A stretch of DNA of 64,000 nt from Streptomyces asoensis (GCF_016860545.1 NZ_BNEB01000001.1:434001-498000), one strand, 5' to 3'; shown: positions 1 to 8,266, counted from the stretch's first letter. Made by a program: numbers and translations. The notes: generated by a model from the letters alone, not told the origin.

Positions 1-177
1 CGGGTGCTGTCCTCGCGGGAGGCGAAGGGGCACGGCGGCTACTTCGAACCGGGCACCGACAGCCTGCGCAACCTCGCCGAGATCGGCACTGGCGCGTACC
101 ACTCGGTGGAGTGCGCCGCCGACCATGTCGCCTGCACGGTGGGTTTGTCCGATACGCCCGAGGCCGGACGCGCGTAG
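1..177 (+). CDS. C-terminal end of a DUF1023-type alpha/beta hydrolase (partial)
   Basis: Only the last 58 codons are present, read in frame 1 to a TAG at 175-177. The segment GHGGYFEPGTDSLRNLAEI resembles the C-terminal His-containing region of actinobacterial alpha/beta hydrolases of the DUF1023 family, in which a Gly-His followed by a Gly-rich stretch and 'SLRN(L/I)A' is typical; the His in this segment would be the catalytic-triad histidine. The 5' end lies outside the window, so signal peptide and nucleophile cannot be seen. The gene is followed 40 nt later by the DUF4429 gene on the same strand. Family assignment is from memory of the motif and only moderately sure. Confidence 0.55.
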   Translation, partial: RVLSSREAKGHGGYFEPGTDSLRNLAEIGTGAYHSVECAADHVACTVGLSDTPEAGRA

Positions 178-217
178 AGACGCAGGAATTGCGGCGCGTG
201 CGAGGAGGGGACGAAGA

Positions 218-1096
218 ATGGGTGTCCCGCATACGATGAGCCGCATGGGTGACGTACTGGCCGGATTTCATGCCGCCTGGGAGTTCGAGTCCGATTCCGT
301 CCTCATCCGTTACCAGCGGGGGCTGCGCACGCCGAAGCTGCTGTCGGCACTGGGGGAACGCCGGATCCCGCTGGCGGCGATCGGCCGGGTGACGCTGAGC
401 GCCGGGCGACGCGGCACGGTCGTGCTGCGGGCGGAGCCGCGGCCGGGAGCCGACCCGCTGATGGAGGCGGCCGCGGGGCAGCTCAAGGAGGGGTGCGACC
501 CGTACCGGCTGGTGCTGCCCGCCGAGCGGGAGACGCTCGCCGAGTACTACGCCGAGGAACTGCGCGAGCGGCTGACCCGATCGGGCCCCGCCGACCGGTT
601 CCTCGTGGACGCGCCCGAGGCGCCGCTGTCGTTCAAGGCGTACGACGGGAAGGCCTCGTTCGACGGGCGCACGGTGCGCTTCCGCTGGTTCTGGACGGGC
701 GCCTCGTCGGCGAAGTGGAAGGCCGGCGACCAGAGCTTCCCCGTGTCCGAGCTGAGCGGCGTCGAGTGGCGGTCGCCCGAGGTGTTCGAGGGCCATCTGC
801 GGCTGCTGCGCGGCGAGGCGGAGCCCGTCCAGGCGGACCAGGACCCGGGGGCCGTCGTCTTCGGACTGGGGTACGGGCCGGTCCACGAGTCGCTGCCCTT
901 CGCGGCGGCGGTCCTCGCGGCCGTCCGCGGACGCGGCGCCTCGGCGGCGGTACCGGCCCCGGCCGCCCCCGCGCCGCGCCGGGACCCCGCCGACATCGCC
1001 GAGCGGATCAGGCACCTCGGGGAACTGCACGTGGCCGGCCTGGTCACCGACGAGGAGTTCTCCGTCAAGAAGGCCGAACTGCTGGCCGAGCTGTAG
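218..1096 (+). CDS. DUF4429 and SHOCT domain protein
   Basis: A 292-residue protein. The N-terminal two thirds fit DUF4429, a domain of unknown function common in actinobacteria, seen here as two related segments each beginning with an F/W-x-G-type beta motif (WEFESDSVLIRY near residue 20, then the part around FDGRTVRFRWFW). The last ~35 residues, with LGELHVAGLVTDEEFSVKK, are a SHOCT domain, a short helical oligomerisation module. An Ala/Pro linker joins the two. I chose the ATG at 218 because AGGAGGGG sits 7 nt upstream; ATG codons at 236 and 245 are alternatives, and 245 matches the usual compact DUF4429 start. Function unknown. Confidence 0.8.
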   Translation: MGVPHTMSRMGDVLAGFHAAWEFESDSVLIRYQRGLRTPKLLSALGERRIPLAAIGRVTLSAGRRGTVVLRAEPRPGADPLMEAAAGQLKEGCDPYRLVLPAERETLAEYYAEELRERLTRSGPADRFLVDAPEAPLSFKAYDGKASFDGRTVRFRWFWTGASSAKWKAGDQSFPVSELSGVEWRSPEVFEGHLRLLRGEAEPVQADQDPGAVVFGLGYGPVHESLPFAAAVLAAVRGRGASAAVPAPAAPAPRRDPADIAERIRHLGELHVAGLVTDEEFSVKKAELLAEL

Positions 1097-1116
1097 CCCT
1101 CCGGCCGCGCGCACCG

Positions 1117-1143
1117 GGCGGCCGCGGCCCCCGGCCGGCCGCC
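1117..1143. terminator. Hairpin after the DUF4429 gene
   Basis: Arms GGCGGCCG (1117-1124) and CGGCCGCC (1136-1143) are exact complements around an 11-nt loop, 20 nt after the stop codon, between convergent genes. No T-run follows, as is common in Streptomyces. Confidence 0.45.
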
Positions 1144-1227
1144 GCCGTGGCCGACGCGCCCCGGTGATGGGCGCGCGGCGGGACGGAGATGCGTCCCGGC
1201 CCGGGGATGCGCCCGGCCCTGGAGTGC

Positions 1228-1261
1228 GCCCGGGCCCGGGGGACGTGCCCGGGCCCGGGGG
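1228..1261. repeat. Two copies of a palindromic GC 15-mer
   Basis: GCCCGGGCCCGGGGG occurs at 1228-1242 and again at 1247-1261, a 19-nt period. Each copy contains a self-complementary CCCGGGCCCGGG core, so the pair may add to transcription termination between the convergent DUF4429 and aldo/keto reductase genes. Confidence 0.6.
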
Positions 1262-1295
1262 CTGCCGTGCGGGGGTTCTGCCGTGCCGGGGGGGG

Positions 1296-2312
1296 TTACT
1301 CGCGGCCCGCGGAGGTGAACCTCATGTCCGGGTAGCGGTCGCCCGCCACCTTGCCCGCTATCGGCTCCAGCAGCGCCAGCTCCTCCTCCGTCAGGGCGAG
1401 GGCCACGGCCGCCGTGTTCTCCTCCACCCGGGAGGGCTTGCGGGTGCCCGGGATCGGCACCACGGGCAGACCGTGCGCGCGGGACCGCTGCTGGACCCAG
1501 GCCAGGGCGATCTGGCCGGGCGTCGCCCCGTGCGCCGCGGCGACCGCGCGGACCGGCTCCAGCAGGGCCGCGTTGGCGGCGGCGTTCCCACCGGTGAAAC
1601 GGGGCTGCTGACGGCGGAAGTCGTCGGCGGTGAGGTCCTGGTCGGCGTCGGCGAAGGAACCGGTGAGGAAGCCCCGCCCGAGCGGCGAGTACGCCACCAG
1701 GGTCACGCCCAGTTCACGGGCGGCCGGGACCACCTGGTCCTCGATGTCCCGGCTGAACAGCGACCACTCCGACTGCACCGCGGCGATCGGGTGGACCTCC
1801 TGCGCCGCGCGCAGCTCGGAGGCGGTCACCTCGCTCAGGCCCAGCTGCTTGACCTTGCCCTCGCGGACCAGGTCGGCCATCACGCCGACGCTCTCCTCGA
1901 TCGGCACGTTCACATCGCGCCGGTGCATGTAGTAGAGGTCGATGACGTCGACGTCCAGCCGCGCCAGGCTCGCGTCGACGGACTGCCGGATGTACGGCGC
2001 GTCGTTGCGGATGATCCGCCGCGTCGGGTCGTCCGGCGGGACCGCCAGGGCGAACTTGGTCGCGATCACGACCTCGTCGCGGTGGGCCCGGAAGAACGGG
2101 GACAGGAACCTCTCGTTCTCCCCCTCGCCGTACGCGTCCGCCGTGTCGTACAGCGTGACGCCGAGCTCCAGGGCGCGTTCCAGGGTGGCCCGGGACTCCT
2201 TCTCGTCCGCGGGGCCGTACGCGAAGCTCATGCCCATGCAGCCGAGGCCTTGGACGCCGACCTCGGGGCCGTTCTCGCCGAGTCGTGCCGTCGGGATCCT
2301 GGAGTCGGTCAT
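1296..2312 (-). CDS. Aldo/keto reductase
   Basis: A 338-residue NADPH-dependent carbonyl reductase of the aldo/keto reductase (TIM barrel) superfamily, usual length for the group. The catalytic tetrad can be read as Asp56 and Tyr61 (in YDTADAYGEGENE), Lys86 (in VVIATKF) and His130 (in YYMHRRD). The C-terminal region with PIPGTRKPSRVEEN is the usual cofactor phosphate-binding loop. It resembles the YajO/Tas-like soluble reductases that act on small aldehydes; the substrate cannot be told from sequence. Its ATG overlaps the stop of the upstream merR gene (ATGA), so the two are translationally coupled and it is probably the regulator's target. Confidence 0.9.
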   Translation of the reverse strand: MTDSRIPTARLGENGPEVGVQGLGCMGMSFAYGPADEKESRATLERALELGVTLYDTADAYGEGENERFLSPFFRAHRDEVVIATKFALAVPPDDPTRRIIRNDAPYIRQSVDASLARLDVDVIDLYYMHRRDVNVPIEESVGVMADLVREGKVKQLGLSEVTASELRAAQEVHPIAAVQSEWSLFSRDIEDQVVPAARELGVTLVAYSPLGRGFLTGSFADADQDLTADDFRRQQPRFTGGNAAANAALLEPVRAVAAAHGATPGQIALAWVQQRSRAHGLPVVPIPGTRKPSRVEENTAAVALALTEEELALLEPIAGKVAGDRYPDMRFTSAGRE

Positions 2313-2803
2313 CGGGCGGTCCTTTCCGCTTCGTCGTACCGGACGCCCGTCGCGTCCGCATAGAACGTGATCTTCCGGTCGAGCACGGCGAGGGTGTCCT
2401 CGAGCTCGGCGATCCGGGCCCGGACGTCCCGCCGGGTCTCCTCCAGGAGCTCGTACCGCTCGCGGAACGTGCTCTCCCCCTCCCGCACCAGCTCGGCGTA
2501 CCGCACCATGTCGGCGACCGGCATACCGGTCAGCCGCAGCTTCCCGACGAGGTCGAGCCAGTCCAGGTCACGGTTGTTGTAGCGGCGCTGCCCGGTGTGC
2601 GAGCGGTCGATGTGGGACATCAGCCCGATCCGCTCGTACCAGCGCAGGGTGTGGGCGGTGAGGCCGGTGAAGGCGACGACCTCACTGATCGTGTAGCTGT
2701 CCTGCCCGTCCGGACGGGGGTGGCGCGGTGGTGGCGCGGCGCAGACATCCGGGCGGTCGGGGGTCTGTTCGATGGTCACGGGCGTGGTCTGCAACACCGT
2801 CAT
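2309..2803 (-). CDS. MerR-family transcriptional regulator
   Basis: A 164-residue regulator. The N-terminal winged helix-turn-helix reads YTISEVVAFTGLTAHTLRWY (about residues 35-55), followed by the wing (RHTGQRRY-like segment) and a C-terminal dimerisation coiled coil (RYELLEETRRDVRARIAELE). There is no cysteine-rich metal site, so it belongs with the MerR members that control aldo/keto reductases rather than metals. The ATG at 2803 is favoured because a MerR-type promoter (2811-2841) places transcription start at or next to it, making a leaderless message. A GTG at 2797, with GGAGG 8 nt upstream, is the alternative. It is first in a two-gene operon with the reductase. Confidence 0.88.
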   Translation of the reverse strand: MTVLQTTPVTIEQTPDRPDVCAAPPPRHPRPDGQDSYTISEVVAFTGLTAHTLRWYERIGLMSHIDRSHTGQRRYNNRDLDWLDLVGKLRLTGMPVADMVRYAELVREGESTFRERYELLEETRRDVRARIAELEDTLAVLDRKITFYADATGVRYDEAERTAR

Positions 2804-2810
2804 GGCCTCC

Positions 2811-2841
2811 ACGCTATGGCGTTGGAGTGTGCTCCAAGCAA
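2811..2841 (-). promoter_or_regulatory. MerR-type promoter with 19-bp spacer and operator palindrome
   Basis: On the minus strand TTGCTT (2836-2841) and TAGCGT (2811-2816) are 19 bp apart, the stretched spacing that MerR proteins untwist. The palindrome TTGGAG-N4-CTCCAA (2822-2837) lies in that spacer, just as expected for an autoregulated merR operator. Confidence 0.75.
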
Positions 2842-2887
2842 GCGGAATCGGTAAGAAAACCGGGGGACGCGGCTTGATCGCGCTGGT

Positions 2888-2893
2888 TAGCGT
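2888..2893 (+). promoter_or_regulatory. -10 box of the acetyltransferase gene
   Basis: TAGCGT ends 7 nt before the ATG at 2901, and no Shine-Dalgarno sequence is present. This is the classic layout of a leaderless Streptomyces transcript. I see no clear -35. Confidence 0.5.
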
Positions 2894-2900
2894 GCCGGGC

Positions 2901-3380
2901 ATGAGTTCCGTACGCCGTGCCCTGCCCGAGGACGCCGCCGAAGTGCTGCGGCTGCGTCAAGTGATGATCGACTCGATGTCCCCGGTGGACTCCTCCACCG
3001 CGTGGCACGCCGAGTCGCTGCCCGCCCTGCGCGAGCGGCTGTCCGATCCGGACGGGGACTTCGCGGCCTTCGTGGTGGACCACCCGGAGCGGCCGGGGAC
3101 GCTCGCCGCGCTCGTCGCCGGCACGGTCGAGTACCGGATCGGCCGGGCCGGCAACCCGAACGGGACCATCGGCTTCGTCTTCAGCGTCGCCACCGACCCG
3201 GACGCGCGCCGCCGCGGGTACGCGCGGGCCGGCATGGACGCCCTCCTGACGTGGTTCCGGGCCCGCGGCGCCGTACAGATCCAGCTCACCGCCTCCGCCG
3301 ACGCCGCCCCGCTCTACGCCTCCCTGGGTTTCAGGCCGAAGCCGGACCCCTTGATGGAGCTGCTGCTGCGGGACGCATAG
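2901..3380 (+). CDS. GNAT-family N-acetyltransferase
   Basis: A 159-residue single-domain GNAT enzyme, transferring an acetyl group from acetyl-CoA to an unknown amine. The acetyl-CoA pyrophosphate loop is seen as VATDPDARRRGYARAGMDAL (around residue 95-115; the RxxGxA signature), preceded by the beta-4 strand GTIGFVFSVA, and the C-terminal segment APLYASLGFRP is the typical 'Y..GF' end of the fold. ATG at 2901 is preceded by a TAGCGT -10 box at 7 nt and no ribosome-binding site, suggesting a leaderless message. It is divergent from merR. Substrate unknown. Confidence 0.88.
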   Translation: MSSVRRALPEDAAEVLRLRQVMIDSMSPVDSSTAWHAESLPALRERLSDPDGDFAAFVVDHPERPGTLAALVAGTVEYRIGRAGNPNGTIGFVFSVATDPDARRRGYARAGMDALLTWFRARGAVQIQLTASADAAPLYASLGFRPKPDPLMELLLRDA

Positions 3381-3390
3381 GCTCGGCCGC

Positions 3391-4212
3391 ATGTCGCTCA
3401 AGAGCCTCGAGTCGATCGAGAACTGGCCGGTTCCCTCCGCCTCGGCGGGTGTCGTACGCGCCGACGGTACGGTCCTGGGCACCCACGGACCCGTCGGGCG
3501 GCGCTTCCCGCTGGCCTCGGTCACCAAGCCGCTCGCCGCGTACGCCGCCCTCGTCGCGTACGAGGAGGGGGCGATCGAGCTGGACGAGCCGGCCGGGCCG
3601 CCCGGGGCCACGGTCCGCCATCTCCTCGCGCACACCTCCGGCCTGGCCTTCGACGAGCATCGGGTGACGGCGTCGCCGGGCGAGCGGCGGCTGTACTCCA
3701 ACGCCGGGTTCGAGCAGCTCGGCGACCATCTGGCGAAGGCCACGGAGATCCCGTTCGCGGAGTACCTGCGGCAGGCGGTGCTGGAGCCGCTCGGGATGAC
3801 CGGCACCTCGCTGGAGGGCTCCCCGGCCAAGGACGGGGTGTCGACCGTGACGGACCTGCTGCGGTTCGCGGCGGAGGTGCAGGCGCCGCGACTGCTGGAT
3901 CCGCGGACGGTGGCCGAGGCGATGACCGTGCAGTACCCGGGGACCAAGGGCGTCCTGCCGGGCTACGGCCACCACAACCCCAACGACTGGGGGCTCGGCT
4001 TCGAGATCCGTGACTCCAAGTCCCCGCACTGGACCGGGAGTTCGTCCTCGCCGCGGACCTTCGGCCACTTCGGGCAGTCCGGCACGTTCCTGTGGATCGA
4101 TCCCGTGGCGGGCGTAGCGGCGGCCGCCCTGACGGACCGGGCGTTCGGACCCTGGGCCGTCGAGGCGTGGCCTCCGTTCACGGACGCGGTCCTGGCCGAG
4201 GTGCGGGGCTGA
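3391..4212 (+). CDS. Serine hydrolase of the class C beta-lactamase fold
   Basis: A 273-residue cytoplasmic protein of the penicillin-binding-protein/beta-lactamase superfamily. The nucleophile motif SxxK is SVTK (Ser43, Lys46) and the second motif is Tyr-Ser-Asn at 102-104 (LYSNAGFEQLG); GHFGQSG near residue 225 stands where the KTG/HxG triad would be. No signal peptide, so it is more likely an esterase or D-amino-acid-type amidase than an antibiotic-resistance enzyme. TAGGCT at 3378-3383, overlapping the stop of the preceding gene, lies exactly 7 nt before the ATG, another leaderless-looking start. Confidence 0.85.
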   Translation: MSLKSLESIENWPVPSASAGVVRADGTVLGTHGPVGRRFPLASVTKPLAAYAALVAYEEGAIELDEPAGPPGATVRHLLAHTSGLAFDEHRVTASPGERRLYSNAGFEQLGDHLAKATEIPFAEYLRQAVLEPLGMTGTSLEGSPAKDGVSTVTDLLRFAAEVQAPRLLDPRTVAEAMTVQYPGTKGVLPGYGHHNPNDWGLGFEIRDSKSPHWTGSSSSPRTFGHFGQSGTFLWIDPVAGVAAAALTDRAFGPWAVEAWPPFTDAVLAEVRG

Positions 4213-4263
4213 GGTCACGGAGGCGGGTCCGGCCGACCGGGGTACGGGCCGGGCGCACCGGCG

Positions 4264-4926
4264 CTAATCGGCCGCGGGCGTGAAGACCCACACCAGCAGC
4301 TCCGCGCCGGTGACCCCGACCGCCTCCACGTCCTTCGCGTCGGTGATGCGGGCCGCGTCCCCCGCCTCCAGCTCCTCGCCGTCGAGGCGCACGTCGCCGC
4401 GCACGACGTGCACGTAGACCCGGGGCGCGTCCGGCACCGCCGTGCGCTCCCCCGCGCGAAGCCGCCGTACGTGCAGCAGCGCGCCCGCCTCGGGGACGGC
4501 GTACGGGGTGGAGTCGGCGATGCCGCGGACGATCTCGTAGGACGGGTCGCCGCCGGGTTCGGCCGGCGCGAGCCACATCTGCACGAAGACCAGCGGCCCG
4601 TCGGCGTCGTTGCGTTCGACGTGCCGTACGCCGCCCGCCGCGCCGAGCCGCTGCACGTCCCCGGGGCGCACCAGGCTCTCGTGCCCCGCCGAGTCGCGGT
4701 GCGTGAGCTCGCCCTCGATCACCCAGGTGACGATCTCGGTGTGACTGTGGGGGTGCTCGTCGAAGCCGGCGCCGGGGGCGAGGCGCTCCTCGTTGCAGGC
4801 GATCAGCGGACCGAAGCGGAGGTTGTCCGGGTCGTAGTGCGGGCCGAAGGAGAAGGCGTGCCTGGTGTCGATCCCGGCCGCCGGGTCCCCGCCTCGGTAG
4901 CGCTCACCGGCGCGCCGTACGTCCAT
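4264..4926 (-). CDS. Pirin family protein (YhaK-like cupin)
   Basis: A 220-residue bicupin. The N-terminal cupin holds the metal-site residues His58 and His60 (DEHPHSHTE), His102 and Glu104 (VRHVER), the set that binds iron in pirins and in quercetin 2,3-dioxygenase-active YhaK. The C-terminal cupin (from about residue 130) lacks metal ligands, as usual. Proposed role: iron-dependent dioxygenase or redox sensor; the true substrate is unknown for most family members. ATG at 4926 is directly preceded by an in-frame GTG at 4929, which lies 6 nt after a TACCGT -10 box (minus strand, 4936-4941), so a leaderless GTG start is possible. Convergent with the serine hydrolase. Confidence 0.88.
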   Translation of the reverse strand: MDVRRAGERYRGGDPAAGIDTRHAFSFGPHYDPDNLRFGPLIACNEERLAPGAGFDEHPHSHTEIVTWVIEGELTHRDSAGHESLVRPGDVQRLGAAGGVRHVERNDADGPLVFVQMWLAPAEPGGDPSYEIVRGIADSTPYAVPEAGALLHVRRLRAGERTAVPDAPRVYVHVVRGDVRLDGEELEAGDAARITDAKDVEAVGVTGAELLVWVFTPAAD

Positions 4927-5042
4927 CACGCGTCCACGGTAGACCCGCCGCCGCGCCCGCGGTGACCGTGCGGCGGCAGCGCGCCCGCGCCTCCCGTGAC
5001 CCGGCGGCGCACGCCCCCGTCCCGATAAGGCAGTCTTGTCCC

Positions 5043-6248
5043 GTGCCCGAACCCGAAACCAGTCACCCCGATCCCGCGGCGCACGCCGTCCACCCCCACC
5101 CCGCGACACTGAAGCGGCTGGAGAAGTCCTCCGGAAGTCTCGCCGCCCAGGCCATCGCGCGGATGGACGAGACACTGTCGTGGTACCGGGCGATGCCCCC
5201 GGAGAACCGTTCCTGGATCGGGCTGGTCGCCCAGGCGGGCATCGCCGCCTTCACCGAGTGGTTCCGGCGTCCGGACGCCCCGCAGGCCATCTCCACCGAT
5301 GTGTTCGGCACCGCGCCGCGTGAGCTGACCCGGGCCATCACGCTGCGCCAGACCGTGGAGATGGTGCGGACCACGATCGAGGTCATGGAGTCCGCGATCG
5401 ACGAGGTCGCGGCCCCCGGTGACGAGAACGTGCTGCGCGAGGCGCTGCTGGTGTACGCCCGGGAGATCGCCTTCGCCACCGCCCAGGTGTACGCCCAGGC
5501 CGCCGAGGCACGCGGCGCCTGGGACGCCCGGCTGGAGTCGCTCGTCGTGAACGCCGTGCTGAGCGGCGAGGCCGACGAGGGCGCGGTGAGCCGGGCCGCC
5601 GCGCTGGGCTGGAACGCGCCCGAGCACGTGTGCGTGGTCCTCGGGACCGCGCCGGACGGCGACTCGGAGCTGACCGTCGAGGCCATCCGGCGGGCCGCGC
5701 GGCACGCCAAGCTCCAGGTGCTCACCGGCGTGCTCGGTTCCCGCCTGGTCGTGATCGCCGGCGGCAGCGACAACCCGCTCGCCGTCGCCCGCTCGCTCAT
5801 CGGGCCGTTCGCCGCGGGACCCGTGGTGGCCGGCCCCGTCGTGCCCGACCTGCTCGCCGCGACCCGGTCGGCACAGGCCGCCGCGGCCGGGCTCAAAGCG
5901 GGTTCCGCCTGGCAGGACGCGCCGCGGCCGGTGCTGGCGGACGATCTGCTTCCGGAGCGCGCCATCGCCGGTGATCCCGGTGCGCGCGAACAGTTGGTGG
6001 AGGAGATCTACAGACCGCTCGAGGAGGCGGGGTCCGCGCTCCTGGAGACGCTCGCCGTCTATCTCGAACAGGCGTCCAGCCTCGAGGGGGCCGCACGGAT
6101 GCTCTTCGTTCATCCGAACACCGTGCGCTACCGGCTTCGACGTGTGACTGACGTCACCGGTTGGTCGCCCTCCGATGTACGCTCCGCGTTCACGCTCCGG
6201 ATCGCACTGATCCTGGGGCGTCTGGTCGACGGAGATCCCCAGACCTAG
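5043..6248 (+). CDS. fasR: FasR, activator of fatty acid biosynthesis genes (PucR-type HTH)
   Basis: A 401-residue regulator nearly identical, as I remember it, to S. coelicolor FasR, the protein that binds the fabD promoter and activates the fatty-acid synthase operon. The N-terminal and central parts are a ligand-sensing region of PucR/CdaR type (RRPDAPQAISTDVFGTAPRE and the GGDEF-like fold around HVCVVLGTAPDGDSE). The C-terminal HTH_30 domain contains SSLEGAARMLFVHPNTVRYR. GTG at 5043 is preceded by CAGTCT (5031-5036) at 6 nt and no Shine-Dalgarno, so the message may be leaderless. It lies immediately upstream of fabD on the same strand. Confidence 0.93.
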   Translation: MPEPETSHPDPAAHAVHPHPATLKRLEKSSGSLAAQAIARMDETLSWYRAMPPENRSWIGLVAQAGIAAFTEWFRRPDAPQAISTDVFGTAPRELTRAITLRQTVEMVRTTIEVMESAIDEVAAPGDENVLREALLVYAREIAFATAQVYAQAAEARGAWDARLESLVVNAVLSGEADEGAVSRAAALGWNAPEHVCVVLGTAPDGDSELTVEAIRRAARHAKLQVLTGVLGSRLVVIAGGSDNPLAVARSLIGPFAAGPVVAGPVVPDLLAATRSAQAAAAGLKAGSAWQDAPRPVLADDLLPERAIAGDPGAREQLVEEIYRPLEEAGSALLETLAVYLEQASSLEGAARMLFVHPNTVRYRLRRVTDVTGWSPSDVRSAFTLRIALILGRLVDGDPQT

Positions 6249-6250
6249 TC

Positions 6251-6271
6251 TTTTGTCGGGGGTCCACAAAA
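6251..6271 (+). promoter_or_regulatory. Inverted repeat between fasR and fabD (possible FasR site)
   Basis: TTTTGT (6251-6256) and ACAAAA (6266-6271) form 6-bp arms around 9 nt, starting 3 nt after the fasR stop and about 67 nt before fabD. It is the only AT-containing palindrome in this gap. FasR is known to bind the fabD promoter; assigning this element to it is my inference. Confidence 0.4.
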
Positions 6272-6337
6272 CCCCCTGCCGTTCTTCGTCCCTGTCCCCA
6301 CGGGCGGCTTCGGCCGTCCACAAGAGAGAGTGTGAGA

Positions 6338-7255
6338 GTGCTCGTACTCGTCGCTCCCGGCCAGGGCGCCCAGACGCCCGGCTTCCTGACTCCCTGGCTC
6401 GAACTCCCCGGTGCCGCGGACCGCGTCGCCGCGTGGTCGGACGCCATCGGCCTGGACCTCGCCCACTACGGCACCCGGGCCGACGCGGACGAGATCCGTG
6501 ACACCGCCGTGGCCCAGCCGCTGCTGGTGGCCGCCGGAATCCTGTCCGCGACGGCCCTCGGCGACGTCGCCCCCGGCGCCGTCGCCGGCCACAGCGTCGG
6601 CGAGTTCACCGCCGCCACCTTCGCCGGCGTCCTCGACGACACGGCCGCGCTGACCCTGGTCCGCACCCGTGGCCTGGCCATGGCCGACGCCGCCGCGATC
6701 ACCGAGACCGGCATGTCCGCGCTGCTCGGCGGCGACCCCGACGTCTCCGTCGCGCATCTGGAGAAGCTGGGGCTGACCCCGGCGAACATCAACGGCGCGG
6801 GCCAGATCGTCGCCGCGGGCACGCTGGAGCAGCTCGCCGCGCTGAACGAGGACAAGCCCGAGGGGGTCCGCAAGGTCGTCCCGCTGAAGGTCGCCGGCGC
6901 CTTCCACACGCGTCACATGGCACCCGCCGTCGAGGCCCTCGCCAAGGCCGCCGCCGACCTCGCGCCGGCCGACCCGAAGGTCCGTTACGTCTCCAACCGC
7001 GACGGACAGGCCGTCGCCACCGGTGCCGAGATCCTGGAGCGCATGGTCGGCCAGGTCGCCAACCCCGTGCGCTGGGACCTGTGCATGGAGACCTTCAAGG
7101 AGCTCGGCGTGACCGCGCTCGTCGAGGTCTCCCCCGGCGGCACCCTGGTCGGCCTCGCCAAGCGCGCCCTGCCCGGTGTGAAGACGCTGGCGCTGAAGAC
7201 CCCCGACGATCTCGACGCCGCTCGCGAGCTCATCGCCGAGCACGGCGTGGCCTAA
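6338..7255 (+). CDS. fabD: FabD, malonyl-CoA:ACP transacylase
   Basis: A 305-residue enzyme that moves malonyl from CoA to the acyl carrier protein, supplying extender units for fatty acid (and type II polyketide) synthesis. The nucleophile is Ser86 in GHSVGE and the catalytic His is His190 in AFHTRHM; the N-terminal LVAPGQGAQTPG motif is typical. I chose GTG 6338 because it gives the family N-terminus (MLVLVAPGQG) and has GAGAG 7 nt upstream; GTG 6332 is an alternative. It is followed after 9 nt by fabH, whose ribosome-binding site AAGGAG overlaps the fabD stop codon. Confidence 0.96.
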   Translation: MLVLVAPGQGAQTPGFLTPWLELPGAADRVAAWSDAIGLDLAHYGTRADADEIRDTAVAQPLLVAAGILSATALGDVAPGAVAGHSVGEFTAATFAGVLDDTAALTLVRTRGLAMADAAAITETGMSALLGGDPDVSVAHLEKLGLTPANINGAGQIVAAGTLEQLAALNEDKPEGVRKVVPLKVAGAFHTRHMAPAVEALAKAAADLAPADPKVRYVSNRDGQAVATGAEILERMVGQVANPVRWDLCMETFKELGVTALVEVSPGGTLVGLAKRALPGVKTLALKTPDDLDAARELIAEHGVA

Positions 7256-7264
7256 GGAGCCCTG

Positions 7265-8266
7265 ATGGCGAAGATCAAGCCCGCAAAGGGATCCCCGTAC
7301 GCGCGCATCCTCGGGGTCGGCGGCTACCGTCCTGTCCGGGTCGTCCCCAACGACGTGATCCTGGAGACGATCGACTCCTCCGACGAGTGGATCCGCTCGC
7401 GCTCCGGCATCGAGACCCGGCACTGGGCGAACGACGAGGAGACCGTCGCCGCCATGTCGGTCGAGGCGTCCGGCAAGGCCATCGCCGACGCCGGCATCAC
7501 CGCCGCGCAGATCGGCGCGGTGATCGTCTCGACCGTCTCGCACTTCAAGCAGACGCCGGCCGTGGCCACCGAGATCGCCGACAAGCTCGGCACGAACAAG
7601 GCGGCCGCCTTCGACATCTCGGCGGGCTGCGCGGGCTTCGGCTACGGCCTCACCCTGGCCAAGGGCATGGTCGTCGAAGGCTCCGCGGAGTACGTCCTGG
7701 TCATCGGTGTCGAGCGGCTGTCCGACCTGACCGACCTGGAGGACCGCGCGACGGCCTTCCTGTTCGGTGACGGCGCGGGCGCGGTCGTGGTCGGCCCCGC
7801 CACCGAGCCGGCGATCGGCCCGACGGTCTGGGGCTCCGAGGGCGACAAGTCGGAGACCATCAAGCAGACCGTGCCGTGGACGGACTACCGCGACGGCGAG
7901 GTCGCCAAGTTCCCCGCGATCACGCAGGAGGGCCAGGCGGTCTTCCGCTGGGCCGTCTTCGAGATGGCGAAGGTCGCCAAGGAGGCGCTGGACGCCGCCG
8001 GCATCACCGCCGAAGAACTCGACGTCTTCATCCCGCACCAGGCCAACGAGCGGATCATCGACTCGATGGTGAAGACTCTCAAGCTGCCGGAGTCCGTCAC
8101 GGTCGCCCGTGACGTGCGCACCACCGGCAACACCTCGGCCGCCTCGATCCCGCTCGCGATGGAGCGGCTCCTGGCGACCGGCGAGGCGAAGAGCGGCGAC
8201 ACCGCGCTCGTCATCGGATTCGGGGCGGGTCTCGTCTACGCCGCCACTGTCGTTACCCTCCCCTAG
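7265..8266 (+). CDS. fabH: FabH, beta-ketoacyl-ACP synthase III
   Basis: A 333-residue condensing enzyme that starts fatty acid synthesis by joining acetyl- or branched acyl-CoA to malonyl-ACP; in Streptomyces its preference for branched primers sets the iso/anteiso lipid profile. Catalytic residues are all present: Cys122 (ISAGCAGFGYG), His258 (FIPHQANERI, which also forms the ACP/CoA-binding patch) and Asn289 (RTTGNTSAASIP). Start ATG 7265 has AAGGAG 5 nt upstream. It is the second gene of the fab operon and precedes acpP by 79 nt, a gap containing no obvious terminator. Confidence 0.97.
   Translation: MAKIKPAKGSPYARILGVGGYRPVRVVPNDVILETIDSSDEWIRSRSGIETRHWANDEETVAAMSVEASGKAIADAGITAAQIGAVIVSTVSHFKQTPAVATEIADKLGTNKAAAFDISAGCAGFGYGLTLAKGMVVEGSAEYVLVIGVERLSDLTDLEDRATAFLFGDGAGAVVVGPATEPAIGPTVWGSEGDKSETIKQTVPWTDYRDGEVAKFPAITQEGQAVFRWAVFEMAKVAKEALDAAGITAEELDVFIPHQANERIIDSMVKTLKLPESVTVARDVRTTGNTSAASIPLAMERLLATGEAKSGDTALVIGFGAGLVYAATVVTLP

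Noticed and set aside
3391-4212. Reading the two serine hydrolases (3391-4212, 17812-18987) as beta-lactam resistance genes
   Set aside because: Both have SxxK but neither has a signal peptide or a normal KTG triad, so esterase or amidase roles fit better.
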